DNA of 60,461 nt, taken from contig CALLDL010000057.1 in the NCBI GenBank assembly GCA_937998305.1, positions 1 to 60,461 on the forward strand, in the 5' to 3' direction. The notes under the pieces were generated by a model. That model did no database searches and was not told where the DNA came from. It saw only the letters and a program-made list of their open reading frames with translations. Position numbers and translations under genes: made by a program. Shown here one piece after another: positions 50,319 through 59,563 of this stretch. The stretch comes from an uncultured Desulfobacterales bacterium (lineage in GTDB: Bacteria; Desulfobacterota; Desulfobacteria; Desulfobacterales; UBA11574). The first letter of the stretch is position 1; every line of letters starts with the position of its first letter.

Positions 50319-51848
50319 ATGTATAAAAAAATTGTCATCAATGTTGCTGATCATGAAACCAGGGTGGCGCTTCTAGAGGATGGAAACATTGCTGAACTTT
50401 TCATAGAACAGGGAGATGCTTCAGATATTGCCGGAAATATTTACAAGGGAAAAGTACAGCGAGTTCTTCCGGGCATGCAGGCTGCTTTTGTAGATATAGG
50501 GCTAAAGCAGGCTGCTTTTATCTATGTGAGCGATGTCATTGGTGGAAATTATAGCCTTATTGAAGATTTCTTGAATAACAATAGTAGTACAGAAGAAGGC
50601 ATTCCTTTTAATTCTTATATTTCTTCTATTCGTCGTGATAGGCACATTGAAGAACTTATCACTGAAGGACAAGAAATGATGGTTCAAGCTGCCAAAGCTC
50701 CCATGGGCTCAAAAGGAGCGCGGCTGACGACGCATATTTCCCTTCCCGGCCGATTTCTTGTGCTTATGTCGGCATCAGAGCATATTGGGATTTCCAGGCG
50801 AATAGAAAATGATACAGAGCGGAATCGTTTAAAGGCGACCGTTGAATCTATCCGTGAGAACAGTTTCGGATATATTGTTCGAACTGCAGCAGAAGGTGTC
50901 CAGGAAGAGACGCTTAAATATGAGATGGGGTTTCTCAACAATTTGTGGGAGAGTATTCAACAGAAATACCAAACAGCTCCGGCGCCGTATCTTTTACATA
51001 AGGAGGTGACCATTGGTCTTCGTGCTGTTCGAGATCTTTTGTTGCATGAAGCTGAAAAACTGATCATAGACTCTCGTTCGGGGTATGAATCTATTTTAAA
51101 ATTTCTTGATGAATTCATGCCGAGCCTTAAAGATTCAGTGGAGTTTTATGAAGGCTTGGAGCCGATTTTTGATTCATTTAATTTGGAAGCGGATATTTCA
51201 CGCGCATTAAAAAAGAAGGTGTGGTTGAAGTCCGGGGGATATATCGTGATTGAACTTACAGAGGCACTGGTGGCCATCGATGTAAACACAGGACGATATG
51301 TCGGTAAATATAATCTGGAGGAAACGATTCTAAAAACCAACCTTGAAGCTGTTAAAGAAATCGCCTATCAAATCCGTCTTCGGGATATCGGGGGAATCAT
51401 TATTATCGATTTTATCGATATGGAAAAAAAGTCGAATCAGGAAAAAGTCTTCAATGTACTAAAGGAGGCGCTTAAAAAAGATAGAAGTAAAACCCACGTA
51501 CTACCCATATCAGAGTTGGGGTTGATACAAATGACCCGAAAGCGGATTCGAAAATCGTTGACAAGGATACTGTGCGAGCCTTGCTTTTATTGTGACGGAG
51601 AAGGATATCTTATCTCCAAACAGACAATATGTTACAATATTTATAGGGAAATTCTTCGTGAATCACGAGACATGATAGGGGTCAAGGTCAGCCTGAGAGT
51701 AAACCCTGAAATTGCCGAACTTCTTTATGGTGAGGAAAGCCATATTATCGTCGCTGTTGAGCGAGTTATCGGGAGGCAAATTGTCATATACCCGGACGCC
51801 AAGCTTCATATGGAAGAGTTTAATATTTTTGAAATTATCAAGGAATAA
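50319..51848 (+). CDS. rng: Ribonuclease E/G family, RNase G-like
   Basis: This 509-residue endoribonuclease has the S1-domain start (GNIYKGKVQRVLPGMQAAFVDIG in two parts), the DNase I-like catalytic region with Asp residues (AIDVNTGRYVG; IIIIDFIDM) and the zinc-link motif CEPCFYCDGEG. It lacks the long C-terminal scaffold of RNase E, so RNase G is the better name. It processes rRNA and decays mRNA. AGGAAAAAAC precedes the ATG; the gene follows the radical SAM gene by 20 bp. Confidence 0.94.
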   Translation: MYKKIVINVADHETRVALLEDGNIAELFIEQGDASDIAGNIYKGKVQRVLPGMQAAFVDIGLKQAAFIYVSDVIGGNYSLIEDFLNNNSSTEEGIPFNSYISSIRRDRHIEELITEGQEMMVQAAKAPMGSKGARLTTHISLPGRFLVLMSASEHIGISRRIENDTERNRLKATVESIRENSFGYIVRTAAEGVQEETLKYEMGFLNNLWESIQQKYQTAPAPYLLHKEVTIGLRAVRDLLLHEAEKLIIDSRSGYESILKFLDEFMPSLKDSVEFYEGLEPIFDSFNLEADISRALKKKVWLKSGGYIVIELTEALVAIDVNTGRYVGKYNLEETILKTNLEAVKEIAYQIRLRDIGGIIIIDFIDMEKKSNQEKVFNVLKEALKKDRSKTHVLPISELGLIQMTRKRIRKSLTRILCEPCFYCDGEGYLISKQTICYNIYREILRESRDMIGVKVSLRVNPEIAELLYGEESHIIVAVERVIGRQIVIYPDAKLHMEEFNIFEIIKE

Positions 51849-51924
51849 AAAGGGCTTGAGTATTCTATATGACGTTTGAAAAAAGTATAATATATGGTTT
51901 TATATTTTTGGATAAGTTTGAAGC

Positions 51925-51953
51925 TTGACAACTCGGTTATCTTATGATTTATA
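51925..51953 (+). promoter_or_regulatory. Predicted promoter of the rpmH operon
   Basis: TTGACA at 51925-51930 and TTTATA at 51948-51953 are 17 bp apart, about 80 bp before rpmH. Confidence 0.5.
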
Positions 51954-52032
51954 TTTTGGGTTTAATTCATAAATAACACTTTTTTTAAAGGCTGGAAAAA
52001 GCACTTAGGTGTCTGAATAAGGATATTAGGTT

Positions 52033-52167
52033 ATGAAACGAACATATCAACCAAGCAGAATCAAGCGGGCAAGAACACACGGGTTTCTGAAAAGAATGTC
52101 GACAAAACAAGGCAGAAGGATTATCAACAGGCGCAGAGCAAAAGGCAGGACCCGTTTGACGGTATGA
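52033..52167 (+). CDS. rpmH: 50S ribosomal protein L34
   Basis: A 44-residue, strongly basic protein with the universal L34 sequence start [18 protein letters not shown] and the end GRTRLTV. The gene is short but unmistakable and heads the rpmH-rnpA-yidD-yidC-jag-mnmE cluster found near the replication origin of many bacteria. Confidence 0.97.
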   Translation: MKRTYQPSRIKRARTHGFLKRMSTKQGRRIINRRRAKGRTRLTV

Positions 52168-52227
52168 AAAGTGTTGCTCGATAAAATAAATTGAGAGATA
52201 ATAAAGGGTTAAAAAGAGGAGTCTCTT

Positions 52228-52572
52228 TTGCGCTTTTGTTTTACCAAGGCGGACAGAATATTAAAACGCTCTGAATTTCTTAAATTGTCTATTTTGGGGA
52301 AGAAAACACAGAACAGTCATTTTATTGCAATATTCTCTCCAGGTCGATGTCAAAGAACCCGCCTTGGTGTCACTGTAGCGAGAAAAGTAGGCAATGCCCC
52401 TACAAGAAACAGGATTAAAAGATTTTCTCGCGAATATTTTCGGCTAAACAGGCACATTATTACAGGTCATTGGGATATCAATATTATCGCTAAAAAGCGG
52501 GCCGCTGATTTATCATCGGAGCAGGCCTTTCTATCCCTGAAAGACGTTTTTAAGAATATTTCCAGGAGTTAG
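52228..52572 (+). CDS. rnpA: Ribonuclease P protein component
   Basis: This 114-residue basic protein has the RNR-type motif ARKVGNAPTRNRIKRFSREYFR and supports the RNase P RNA in 5' maturation of tRNA. The TTG start follows AAGAGGAG at 52214-52222 and there is no better start. Confidence 0.95.
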   Translation: MRFCFTKADRILKRSEFLKLSILGKKTQNSHFIAIFSPGRCQRTRLGVTVARKVGNAPTRNRIKRFSREYFRLNRHIITGHWDINIIAKKRAADLSSEQAFLSLKDVFKNISRS

Positions 52573-52590
52573 AGCATTAATAGAATATTT

Positions 52591-52797
52591 GTGATACCGG
52601 CTCTGATTTTCATAAGAGCATATCAATTCATATTGTCTCCAATACTGGCTCCTGCATGCCGTTTTTATCCAACCTGTTCTGAGTATGCCTATCAGTCTAT
52701 TTTGCGTTATGGACTTCTTAAGGGATTTCTCCTTGCTTTGAAAAGAATTTTTAGGTGTCATCCCTTTCATCCGGGAGGAATCGATCCTGTTCCATAA
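52591..52797 (+). CDS. yidD: Membrane protein insertion efficiency factor
   Basis: This 68-residue (from GTG) protein has the YidD core [23 protein letters not shown] and ends [13 protein letters not shown]. It assists YidC. The GTG has no ribosome-binding site near it; AGGAG at 52564-52568 would better serve an ATT codon at 52576 in the same frame, which adds INRIF and restores the family length of about 73. The start is therefore uncertain. Confidence 0.93.
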   Translation: MIPALIFIRAYQFILSPILAPACRFYPTCSEYAYQSILRYGLLKGFLLALKRIFRCHPFHPGGIDPVP

Positions 52798-52989
52798 AGC
52801 ATCGTAAATGACGCCACTATGAGGCAGGTTCGAAATAAAGGATGCCGATTCAGGAGGGAAATATATTTGCCCGCCTTCGCACAATCCTACATAGATTTTG
52901 CTCCTCTGAACCCGAAAATACCGATGATTCAATTAATCTGAACAAAACTTTTTATATATTGTATAGAACTTTGGAGAGGATAGAGGATA

Positions 52990-54660
52990 ATGGAACATGC
53001 GCGATTATTTATTGCAATAGGGCTGTCTTTGCTTGTCTTTATCGGCTGGAATTTTTTATTTGTTGATAAACAAAAGGAAAAGCTTCCCCAACAGGCCATT
53101 CAAGCGGAACAACAGCCAGATAAAACATCAGGGATAACAGAAAAACAAAAGATACCAAAAGAAACAACCCCCCTAAAAACAACACCGCCTTTAAAGGAAT
53201 TTGCTTCAGAGCCGATTAAACCTTCACGAACGATAACTGTTAATTTACCATTTTACACAGCACAGATTTCAGAAAAAGGGGCTGTATTCAAAAGTTTTGT
53301 CCTCAACAAATACCGACAAACCATTGATACCAATTCCCCATTGCTTGACATGATAAATCCTGATTTGTCCCAAGGAACAGTACGGATTGGATTTGCCGGT
53401 AATAGCCTTCAGGGAATCGATGATGCGATTTTTTCAACCAATCTTGAAAAGGATTCTGTAGATATCAAGAATAAAGCCAAAGAGATTTCTTTTTCATGGA
53501 CATCCCCCAAGGGGGTTGTTGTTGAAAAGACATATTTATTTTCACCTGAAACCTATATAATTTCCCTTGACGTTACCATTAAAAACGGTTCCGATCAGAC
53601 CATTAAAGACCATCTCACACTATCTCTATTAAAAACGACACCGGACAGCGTGAGTAGGTATGGCTTTGAAGGGCCGAGCGCACTGATCAACAATAAACTC
53701 AAGCAAGTTAAGATTAAGAAAATAAAAAAGAAAGACGTATATCCTGGAAAATTAACATGGATTGCGGTTCAGGATCGTTATTTCATGTCTGCTATCGTAC
53801 CCAATGAAGCTGTGGATGCCAGTATGCACCTTGGCCTTAATGAGGATAAAATCCTAAAGAATACATATGTTGAGCCGGAGCAGGTGATTCATCCTGACGG
53901 TCAGCATGTTTTTAAGTACAAATTGTTTTTCGGGCCGAAAAGCATGACAGTTTTAAAATCCGTGGATTATGACCTGATAAAAGCCGTCCATTTCGGTTTC
54001 TTTGACGTACTTGCCAAACCATGTGTCTGGATAATGAATTTTATATATAATTTTATCCCCAACTATGGTGTTGCCATTATCATTTTGACGATATTTACCA
54101 AAATCCTTCTGTGGCCGCTGGGAAATAAAAGCTATAAATCAATGGCTGCAATGAAAAAAATTCAACCGTTGATGGCGGACATAAAAGAGAAATATAAAGG
54201 CGACAAGAAAAAAATGAATGAAGAGATGATGGGATTGTATAAAACGTATAAGGTCAATCCCCTGGGCGGATGTCTTCCAATGGTGGTGCAGATTCCCGTG
54301 TTTTTTGCGCTTTATAGAATGTTATATGAAGCCATAGAATTAAGACACGCACCGTTTTTCTGGTGGATCACTGATCTGGCAGCACCGGATCGCCTTTTTC
54401 GATTCGATTTTTCAATCCCATTCATGGAGGCGCCATACGGCGTACCTGTTTTAACCATAATTATGGGAGCGACCATGTTTATACAGCAAAAAATGTCGCC
54501 GCCAGCAGGGGATCCGACCCAGGCCAAAATGATGATGATGATGCCGATTGTTTTTACGGTAATTTTTATCAATTTTTCTTCGGGGCTTGTTTTATACTGG
54601 CTTGTAAACAATATCATTTCCGTGGCTCAACAGTATTATATCACGAAGAAAAACGCTTAA
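52990..54660 (+). CDS. yidC: Membrane protein insertase YidC
   Basis: This 556-residue protein has an N-terminal membrane anchor, a large periplasmic domain (about 60-340) and a C-terminal five-helix insertase domain starting near residue 350 (NYGVAIIILTIFTKILLWPLG in parts), with the positively charged groove residues and the KMMMMMPIVFTVIFINFSSGL region. It inserts membrane proteins alone or with SecYEG. The 192 bp before it hold no gene that I can support. Confidence 0.96.
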   Translation: MEHARLFIAIGLSLLVFIGWNFLFVDKQKEKLPQQAIQAEQQPDKTSGITEKQKIPKETTPLKTTPPLKEFASEPIKPSRTITVNLPFYTAQISEKGAVFKSFVLNKYRQTIDTNSPLLDMINPDLSQGTVRIGFAGNSLQGIDDAIFSTNLEKDSVDIKNKAKEISFSWTSPKGVVVEKTYLFSPETYIISLDVTIKNGSDQTIKDHLTLSLLKTTPDSVSRYGFEGPSALINNKLKQVKIKKIKKKDVYPGKLTWIAVQDRYFMSAIVPNEAVDASMHLGLNEDKILKNTYVEPEQVIHPDGQHVFKYKLFFGPKSMTVLKSVDYDLIKAVHFGFFDVLAKPCVWIMNFIYNFIPNYGVAIIILTIFTKILLWPLGNKSYKSMAAMKKIQPLMADIKEKYKGDKKKMNEEMMGLYKTYKVNPLGGCLPMVVQIPVFFALYRMLYEAIELRHAPFFWWITDLAAPDRLFRFDFSIPFMEAPYGVPVLTIIMGATMFIQQKMSPPAGDPTQAKMMMMMPIVFTVIFINFSSGLVLYWLVNNIISVAQQYYITKKNA

Positions 54661-54676
54661 TAACGGAGGTTTAATA

Positions 54677-55459
54677 ATGTCGCCCAGCTTGGAGTTTGAG
54701 GATAAAAATGTTGAAATGGCAGTAAAAAAAGCCTGTGAAGAATTAAATATACCCAGGGAAAAACTCAAGCATGATGTTATTTCCTACGGGTCAACCGGAA
54801 TTTTTGGGTTGGTGGGCACCAAAAAAGCGCGTATTCGTGTTACCTTACCGAAAACAACCCAGAAATTAAAAATTGAGGATTCGAATACAAAAAAACATAA
54901 GACCGATTCTTTGGATCAAACCGTAAAGAATGCCGACGTTCAAATGGATACCCCAAGTGATAATATAGAACGTTCCCCTTCAGAGGATGATCCACAAGAA
55001 ATCGGCCGGGAAGCCCTGCAACGCATTATTGATTTAATTACCACGGATGCGACAATCTCGATTGAAAAGAAATCAAATCGATCTTTTTTCAATGTTAGGG
55101 GTGGAAACTCTGCCGTTCTTATTGGCAAGCGCGGGCAAACCCTTGAAGCAATGCAATATATCGTTGAAAAAATTGTTAATAAGAAAAGAAAAGAACGTGT
55201 CGGAATTCAGGTAGATGTTGAAGGGTATCTTGAAAAAAGGCGTATTAGCTTGGAAAAAACGGCGCTTAGGCTTGCCGAGAAAGTTAAACGGACTGGAAAA
55301 CCAGCAACAATCGGCCAAATGAACTCTCACGATCGACGGATTGTACATATTGCCTTAAAAGATGACAACATGGTGAGAACTCAGAGTATGGGTGAAGGAA
55401 TTTTAAGGAAACTTGTCATATTTCCCAAGAAAAGTTCATCCCGAAAGAAAAACTATTAA
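54677..55459 (+). CDS. jag: RNA-binding protein Jag/KhpB
   Basis: This 260-residue protein has the Jag-N domain (residues 1-50; KACEELNIPREKL), an acidic linker, a KH domain (about 110-190; IGKRGQTLEAMQYIV) and an R3H domain (MNSHDRRIVHIAL near the end). CGGAGG precedes the ATG. It directly follows yidC, its usual neighbour, and likely regulates mRNAs with KhpA. Confidence 0.94.
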   Translation: MSPSLEFEDKNVEMAVKKACEELNIPREKLKHDVISYGSTGIFGLVGTKKARIRVTLPKTTQKLKIEDSNTKKHKTDSLDQTVKNADVQMDTPSDNIERSPSEDDPQEIGREALQRIIDLITTDATISIEKKSNRSFFNVRGGNSAVLIGKRGQTLEAMQYIVEKIVNKKRKERVGIQVDVEGYLEKRRISLEKTALRLAEKVKRTGKPATIGQMNSHDRRIVHIALKDDNMVRTQSMGEGILRKLVIFPKKSSSRKKNY

Positions 55460-55621
55460 TTCAAGTTTAGCACCTGAATGTGACTGAAAAGCATTTGAAG
55501 TCGCGAGCCGAAATAAATTTTTTAAGGTACAATATTTCACTACTATGGAACGCATGAAAATGGTATTTCAAAGGCCCCTATTCGTTTGATGGTGTTGAAA
55601 CCGGCTATACATGTTATAAAA

Positions 55622-57037
55622 ATGGAATATGATACTATCGCTGCCATTGCAACGCCTACCGGTAGCGGCGGTATCGGGATTATTAAAATCTCCGGTAAAG
55701 ACGCTTTTTCAATCGCTGAAAAAATTTTTCAAAGCTCTCACGCGTCGTGGGGTAAAGACCGTTCGGATGGTGACGCCATCTCTTTCCCCTTAAAATCCCA
55801 CCGCCTTTATCACGGTCATATTGTAAATCCTGAAACAGGAACAGTGTTGGATGAAGTTCTTCTGTCGGCAATGAAAGCCCGCAGGACATACACCAGAGAA
55901 GATGTTATCGAAATAAACACCCATTCAGGCTATATTGTAATGGCTTCGATATTAGATTTGGTATTACAAAAAGGTGCCAGGCTAGCCGATCCCGGTGAAT
56001 TCACAAAAAGAGCATATCTTAGCGGTCGTATTGATCTCACCCAGGCAGAGGCGGTTATTGACATTATCAATTCCAGAACCGAAAAATCACTTGAAATTGC
56101 AATTTCACAGATAAAAGGGGGATTGAAAAACCGAATTGAGTCCACAAGAAATTCACTGATTGACATTTTAACACAAGTGGAGGCTGCTATAGATTTTCCG
56201 GAAGATGTTGGGGACGTTATCGATGTGGAATCCGTTATTCAAATTTTGGACAAAGCGGTTATCGATGAGTTATCAGGACTGGTCGCACAATATGAAAATA
56301 CGCATTTTTTAAGAGACGGCCTAAAAATGATCGTGGTCGGCAGACCCAATGTGGGCAAATCGAGCCTTATGAACCGGCTGATACAGGATGATCGCGTAAT
56401 TGTTACACCCATTCCCGGAACGACAAGAGATTTAATTGAAGAAACATTAAATATTCGCGGTATACCGGTTATTCTTGCAGATAGCGCCGGCCTTCACGAG
56501 ACAAAAGATCCGGTTGAAGTCATCGGCATTGAAAAGACCAAAGAATATATCCACGCTTCGGATTTGATACTTTTCATGATCGATGCAAGTAATCCGTTCA
56601 CTAGGGAGGATCAAATAATATATCAGACAATCGATGAAAAACGGCTGATATTGGTGATAAATAAAATCGATTTGGTGGAAGATGATTTTAAACCTGAAAT
56701 TCCCGAAGCATGGGATAAAGTCCCAAGCATCAAGATTTCAGCTTTGTATGGAAATGGATTGAGCTCGCTCAAGGATTTAATCGCAAAACTTTCAATTGGA
56801 GACCACCACCTTGACGTTCAAAATACAATCAGTCCCAATTTAAGGCATAAAATTGCCCTTGAGAAGAGTTTGGAGTTTGCAGTTTCCGCGGGTGAAGAAA
56901 TACGAAAAGGGACTTCTTTCGAGTTGGTCGCCATCGATATTAAGGAAACATTAGACAGCCTGGGTGAAATTATTGGAGCCGTTGCCAAAGAGGATGTCAT
57001 CGATCAGATTTTTAACCGATTCTGTATCGGGAAATAA
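55622..57037 (+). CDS. mnmE: tRNA modification GTPase MnmE
   Basis: The ATG at 55622 gives MEYDTIAAIATPTGSGGIGIIKISG, the usual MnmE start; an in-frame ATG 12 codons upstream is less likely. The 471-residue protein has the tetrahydrofolate-binding N domain, a central helical domain and an inserted G domain (GRPNVGKS, DSAGL, NKIDL), ending in FCIGK with the essential C-terminal cysteine. With MnmG it modifies U34 in tRNA. Its stop codon lies inside a 34-bp palindrome containing parS. Confidence 0.96.
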   Translation: MEYDTIAAIATPTGSGGIGIIKISGKDAFSIAEKIFQSSHASWGKDRSDGDAISFPLKSHRLYHGHIVNPETGTVLDEVLLSAMKARRTYTREDVIEINTHSGYIVMASILDLVLQKGARLADPGEFTKRAYLSGRIDLTQAEAVIDIINSRTEKSLEIAISQIKGGLKNRIESTRNSLIDILTQVEAAIDFPEDVGDVIDVESVIQILDKAVIDELSGLVAQYENTHFLRDGLKMIVVGRPNVGKSSLMNRLIQDDRVIVTPIPGTTRDLIEETLNIRGIPVILADSAGLHETKDPVEVIGIEKTKEYIHASDLILFMIDASNPFTREDQIIYQTIDEKRLILVINKIDLVEDDFKPEIPEAWDKVPSIKISALYGNGLSSLKDLIAKLSIGDHHLDVQNTISPNLRHKIALEKSLEFAVSAGEEIRKGTSFELVAIDIKETLDSLGEIIGAVAKEDVIDQIFNRFCIGK

Positions 57038-57062
57038 TGTTTCACGTGAAACATTATTTCCC
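57029..57062. promoter_or_regulatory. parS centromere site within a perfect 34-bp palindrome
   Basis: At 57038-57053 the sequence is TGTTTCACGTGAAACA, the consensus ParB-binding parS site. The symmetry continues outward for nine bases on each side (GGGAAATAA and TTATTTCCC), giving a perfect 34-bp palindrome that covers the mnmE stop codon. In transcripts it could fold as a 17-bp hairpin and act as the mnmE terminator. parS sites mark the origin region; parA and parB themselves are not in this window. Confidence 0.92.
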
Positions 57063-57121
57063 TTTGGTTGTAGTGTTTATTGCTGTTTAATATAAAAATA
57101 TAAAATTTTAGGAGTTAAATA

Positions 57122-57823
57122 ATGAAAATAGATTTTACATTATATTTTGAAAAATATAAGGCGCTTTCAGCTAAAGCAGATGAAATGTTTGCAAAAGTAC
57201 AAAATGAGTTTCCAGAATGCGTAACATGTGAAATTAAATGCGCAGACTGCTGTCATGCATTATTCGACCTAACATTGATCGAAGCGATTTATATCAATCA
57301 TCGGGTTAATGAAATGTTTGAAGGCAAAAAATTAGAGACGATTATTGAAAATTCGAACCGGGCGGATCGAAAAACTTACATGGTTAAAAGAAAAGCATAT
57401 AAGGACAAAGAAGCTGGAAAGAACGAAGTTGAAATACTTATGGAAATTGCCGCTGAACGCGTCAGATGTCCACTTCTTAACAAAGATGATATGTGCGATC
57501 TCTATGAATATCGCCCCATCACCTGCCGACTTTATGGTATGCCGACGTCTACAGGCGGCATCTCGCATACCTGCGGGAAGTCGGCTTTTGTTGAAGGCAA
57601 ACCATATCCTACGGCCAACCTGGATGTTATTCAAAAAAAGCTTTACGAAATTTCTGCTGAATTTGTCGGCCAAATCAAGACCCGGCATGCCAAGATGGCA
57701 GATATGCTTGTTCCGTTATCCATGGCGATTCTCACCGATTATGACGAAAACTATCTTGGGGTTGTAGATGAAAATGAAACCCTAAAGAAGCAAGGAAAAG
57801 AAAATGACAACGATATCCCCTGA
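57122..57823 (+). CDS. YkgJ-family cysteine-cluster protein
   Basis: This 233-residue protein has the YkgJ Cys pattern: CVTCEIKCADCCHA (near 35-48), then CPLL, MCDLYEYRPITCRLYG (near 120-140) and a later Cys. The family likely binds Zn or an Fe-S cluster; its role is unknown. It follows the parS palindrome, where mnmG, rsmG and parAB often occur in other genomes. Its end overlaps the next gene by 20 bp. Confidence 0.85.
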   Translation: MKIDFTLYFEKYKALSAKADEMFAKVQNEFPECVTCEIKCADCCHALFDLTLIEAIYINHRVNEMFEGKKLETIIENSNRADRKTYMVKRKAYKDKEAGKNEVEILMEIAAERVRCPLLNKDDMCDLYEYRPITCRLYGMPTSTGGISHTCGKSAFVEGKPYPTANLDVIQKKLYEISAEFVGQIKTRHAKMADMLVPLSMAILTDYDENYLGVVDENETLKKQGKENDNDIP

Positions 57824-58151
57824 AGAAGAGGAAAGACGAAAAAAAGCCATTTTCGATAGTATGTCCCCCAGACGCCAGAAACACATCTTAAAAAAAGGAT
57901 ATGAAAAATGGGAGCCCTTCCAGGAACCCAAAGATCCCATAGATATGAGAAAAGATAAAACCAAGCGAACAACGCAAATGCTGGTCCGGGAATTTTTACA
58001 AACGAGAAGTTTTCAGGAGTACAGTAATGCATACGGCGGCGGCGTGTTTGAGATTTGCCTTGGAATTATCAACGATGATGACAGGTGCAAGGGGATGTTC
58101 GATTTTTCCGTCTGGTACCATGAATTGTTAAAGCGGGAGGGGCATGAGTGA
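57804..58151 (+). CDS. Conserved hypothetical protein
   Basis: This 115-residue, charged soluble protein starts within the end of the YkgJ gene (20-bp overlap), preceded by AAGGAAAAGAAA, so both are made from one mRNA. Features include a basic start (SPRRQKHILKKGYEKWEPF) and the late GGGVFEICLGIINDDD. I do not recognise a family; the tight coupling suggests that it works with the YkgJ protein. Confidence 0.65.
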   Translation: MTTISPEEEERRKKAIFDSMSPRRQKHILKKGYEKWEPFQEPKDPIDMRKDKTKRTTQMLVREFLQTRSFQEYSNAYGGGVFEICLGIINDDDRCKGMFDFSVWYHELLKREGHE

Positions 58152-58166
58152 CCATTATTCCTGACG

Positions 58167-58380
58167 TTTTGAGACCTTTGCAAAATCTCCCTGTTCGCCC
58201 AATTTCTGCGTCAGCCTCAAATTTTAATCCTCGAAATACTCAATGTATGCCTGCCTGCCCCGTAGGTCCGGCAGATCGTACTGGGGTGGTTAAAATTTTC
58301 GTTTTCCCTCAGGGCGTAGGCCCTACGGGCTGGAGGCTTGAACTTGAACAAAAATGAATGTTTTTCAAAGGTCTCGTTTT
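58167..58380. repeat. MITE-like element with GAGACCTTTG terminal inverted repeats
   Basis: A 214-bp element bounded by GAGACCTTTG (58171-58180) and its exact complement CAAAGGTCTC (58366-58375), with A/T runs just inside. The interior has further inverted pieces (CCCGTAGG...CCTACGGG) and no gene. A related but truncated copy lies at 25776. Such short non-coding elements with terminal repeats are often mobilised by transposases encoded elsewhere. Confidence 0.65.
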
Positions 58381-58422
58381 AAGCGGGCTTTTTTATAACG
58401 TTTTTCCCAAAATGGGCTGTCA

Positions 58423-59553
58423 TCAAAGAACAATCATAAAACTCCACAAGATGCCCGCACAGATTGCAGATCCGATAACACCAGAAGAGTTACAGGCCAT
58501 GGCATGCATGAGGAGGAAATTTTCAGGATCTTCAGACTGACCCACCAGATGAACCTCTCGGGCTGAACCGGGAACAGCGGATACACCGGCTGCGCCCAGC
58601 AATGGATTGATCTTCTCTTTAAGAAAAAAATTCATAATTTTGGCAAAAATAACGCCGGAAGCAGTGGCAATACTAAAGGCAACGGCACCAAGGACGAAAA
58701 TAAGCACAGATTTTGGCGTTAGAAACACATCGCCCTGGGTGCTGGCACCCACCGTTAAGCCCAGTAGTATTGTTGCCGTATCGATGATTGCCGTACGGGC
58801 GGTCTGAGCCAGACGTTCGGTGACGCCGCATTCTTTTAAGAAATTACCAAAAAAGAACGTTCCAAGAAGCGGTATGGAAGCCGGCGCTAGAAAACAGCAC
58901 AAGATAACAGCGATGCCGGGGAAGATGATACGTTCTTTCTTGGACACTTCCCGGAGTTCCGGCATACGGATGAGCCTTTCCTCGCGGCTGGTCAAAAGTC
59001 TCATGATGGGTGGCTGAATGACGGGGATCAAGGCCATGTAGGAATAGGCAGCGATGGCGATGGGTCCGATGAGATGGGGCGCCAGTTTGGCGGTGAGAAA
59101 GATGGATGTTGGTCCGTCGGCGCCGCCGATAATAGCAATGGATGCGGCTTCCTTGGGTAAAAACCCGAGGCCAAGAGCACCCAGCAGGGTAAAAAATATT
59201 CCCATTTGAGCGGCTGCCCCCAAAAGCATGAGACTCGGCCGTGCCAGTAAAGAAGAAAAATCGGTCATTGCCCCTAGGCCCAGAAAAACGATAGAAGGAT
59301 AGAGACCCGTGGTCACGCCGAAATACAAATAGTGCAGCACACTGTTGCTTTCATATATACCAAGTCCAAATCCTTTGAAAAAAGGAACATTCCCCACCAG
59401 AATACCAAAGCCGATGGGAATAAGAAGAAGCGGTTCGTATTTTTTTGCGGTTCCAAGATATAAAAATACAGTGCCGACCACGATCATGATAACATTACGA
59501 TAGTCCGCCAGATAGTACCCGGTATTTGATAAAAATTGGAAAAGCAGATCCAT
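58423..59553 (-). CDS. oadB: Sodium ion-translocating decarboxylase beta subunit
   Basis: This 376-residue membrane protein matches the OadB/MmdB/GcdB family: about nine hydrophobic segments, GVTTGLYPSIVFLGLGAMTDF (in two parts), the GGADGPTSIF motif with the Na+-linked Asp, and the C-terminal GQSEDPENFLLMHAMACN (in parts). It couples decarboxylation of oxaloacetate, methylmalonyl-CoA or glutaconyl-CoA to Na+ export. The alpha (carboxyltransferase/biotin) subunit is not in the window, so the substrate is unknown. Confidence 0.9.
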   Translation of the reverse strand: MDLLFQFLSNTGYYLADYRNVIMIVVGTVFLYLGTAKKYEPLLLIPIGFGILVGNVPFFKGFGLGIYESNSVLHYLYFGVTTGLYPSIVFLGLGAMTDFSSLLARPSLMLLGAAAQMGIFFTLLGALGLGFLPKEAASIAIIGGADGPTSIFLTAKLAPHLIGPIAIAAYSYMALIPVIQPPIMRLLTSREERLIRMPELREVSKKERIIFPGIAVILCCFLAPASIPLLGTFFFGNFLKECGVTERLAQTARTAIIDTATILLGLTVGASTQGDVFLTPKSVLIFVLGAVAFSIATASGVIFAKIMNFFLKEKINPLLGAAGVSAVPGSAREVHLVGQSEDPENFLLMHAMACNSSGVIGSAICAGILWSFMIVL

Positions 59554-59563
59554 GCATTAACCT

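Noticed and set aside
52842-53066. 74-codon ORF between yidD and yidC
   Set aside because: It overlaps the start of yidC in another frame and has no family features; the interval looks like ordinary spacer.
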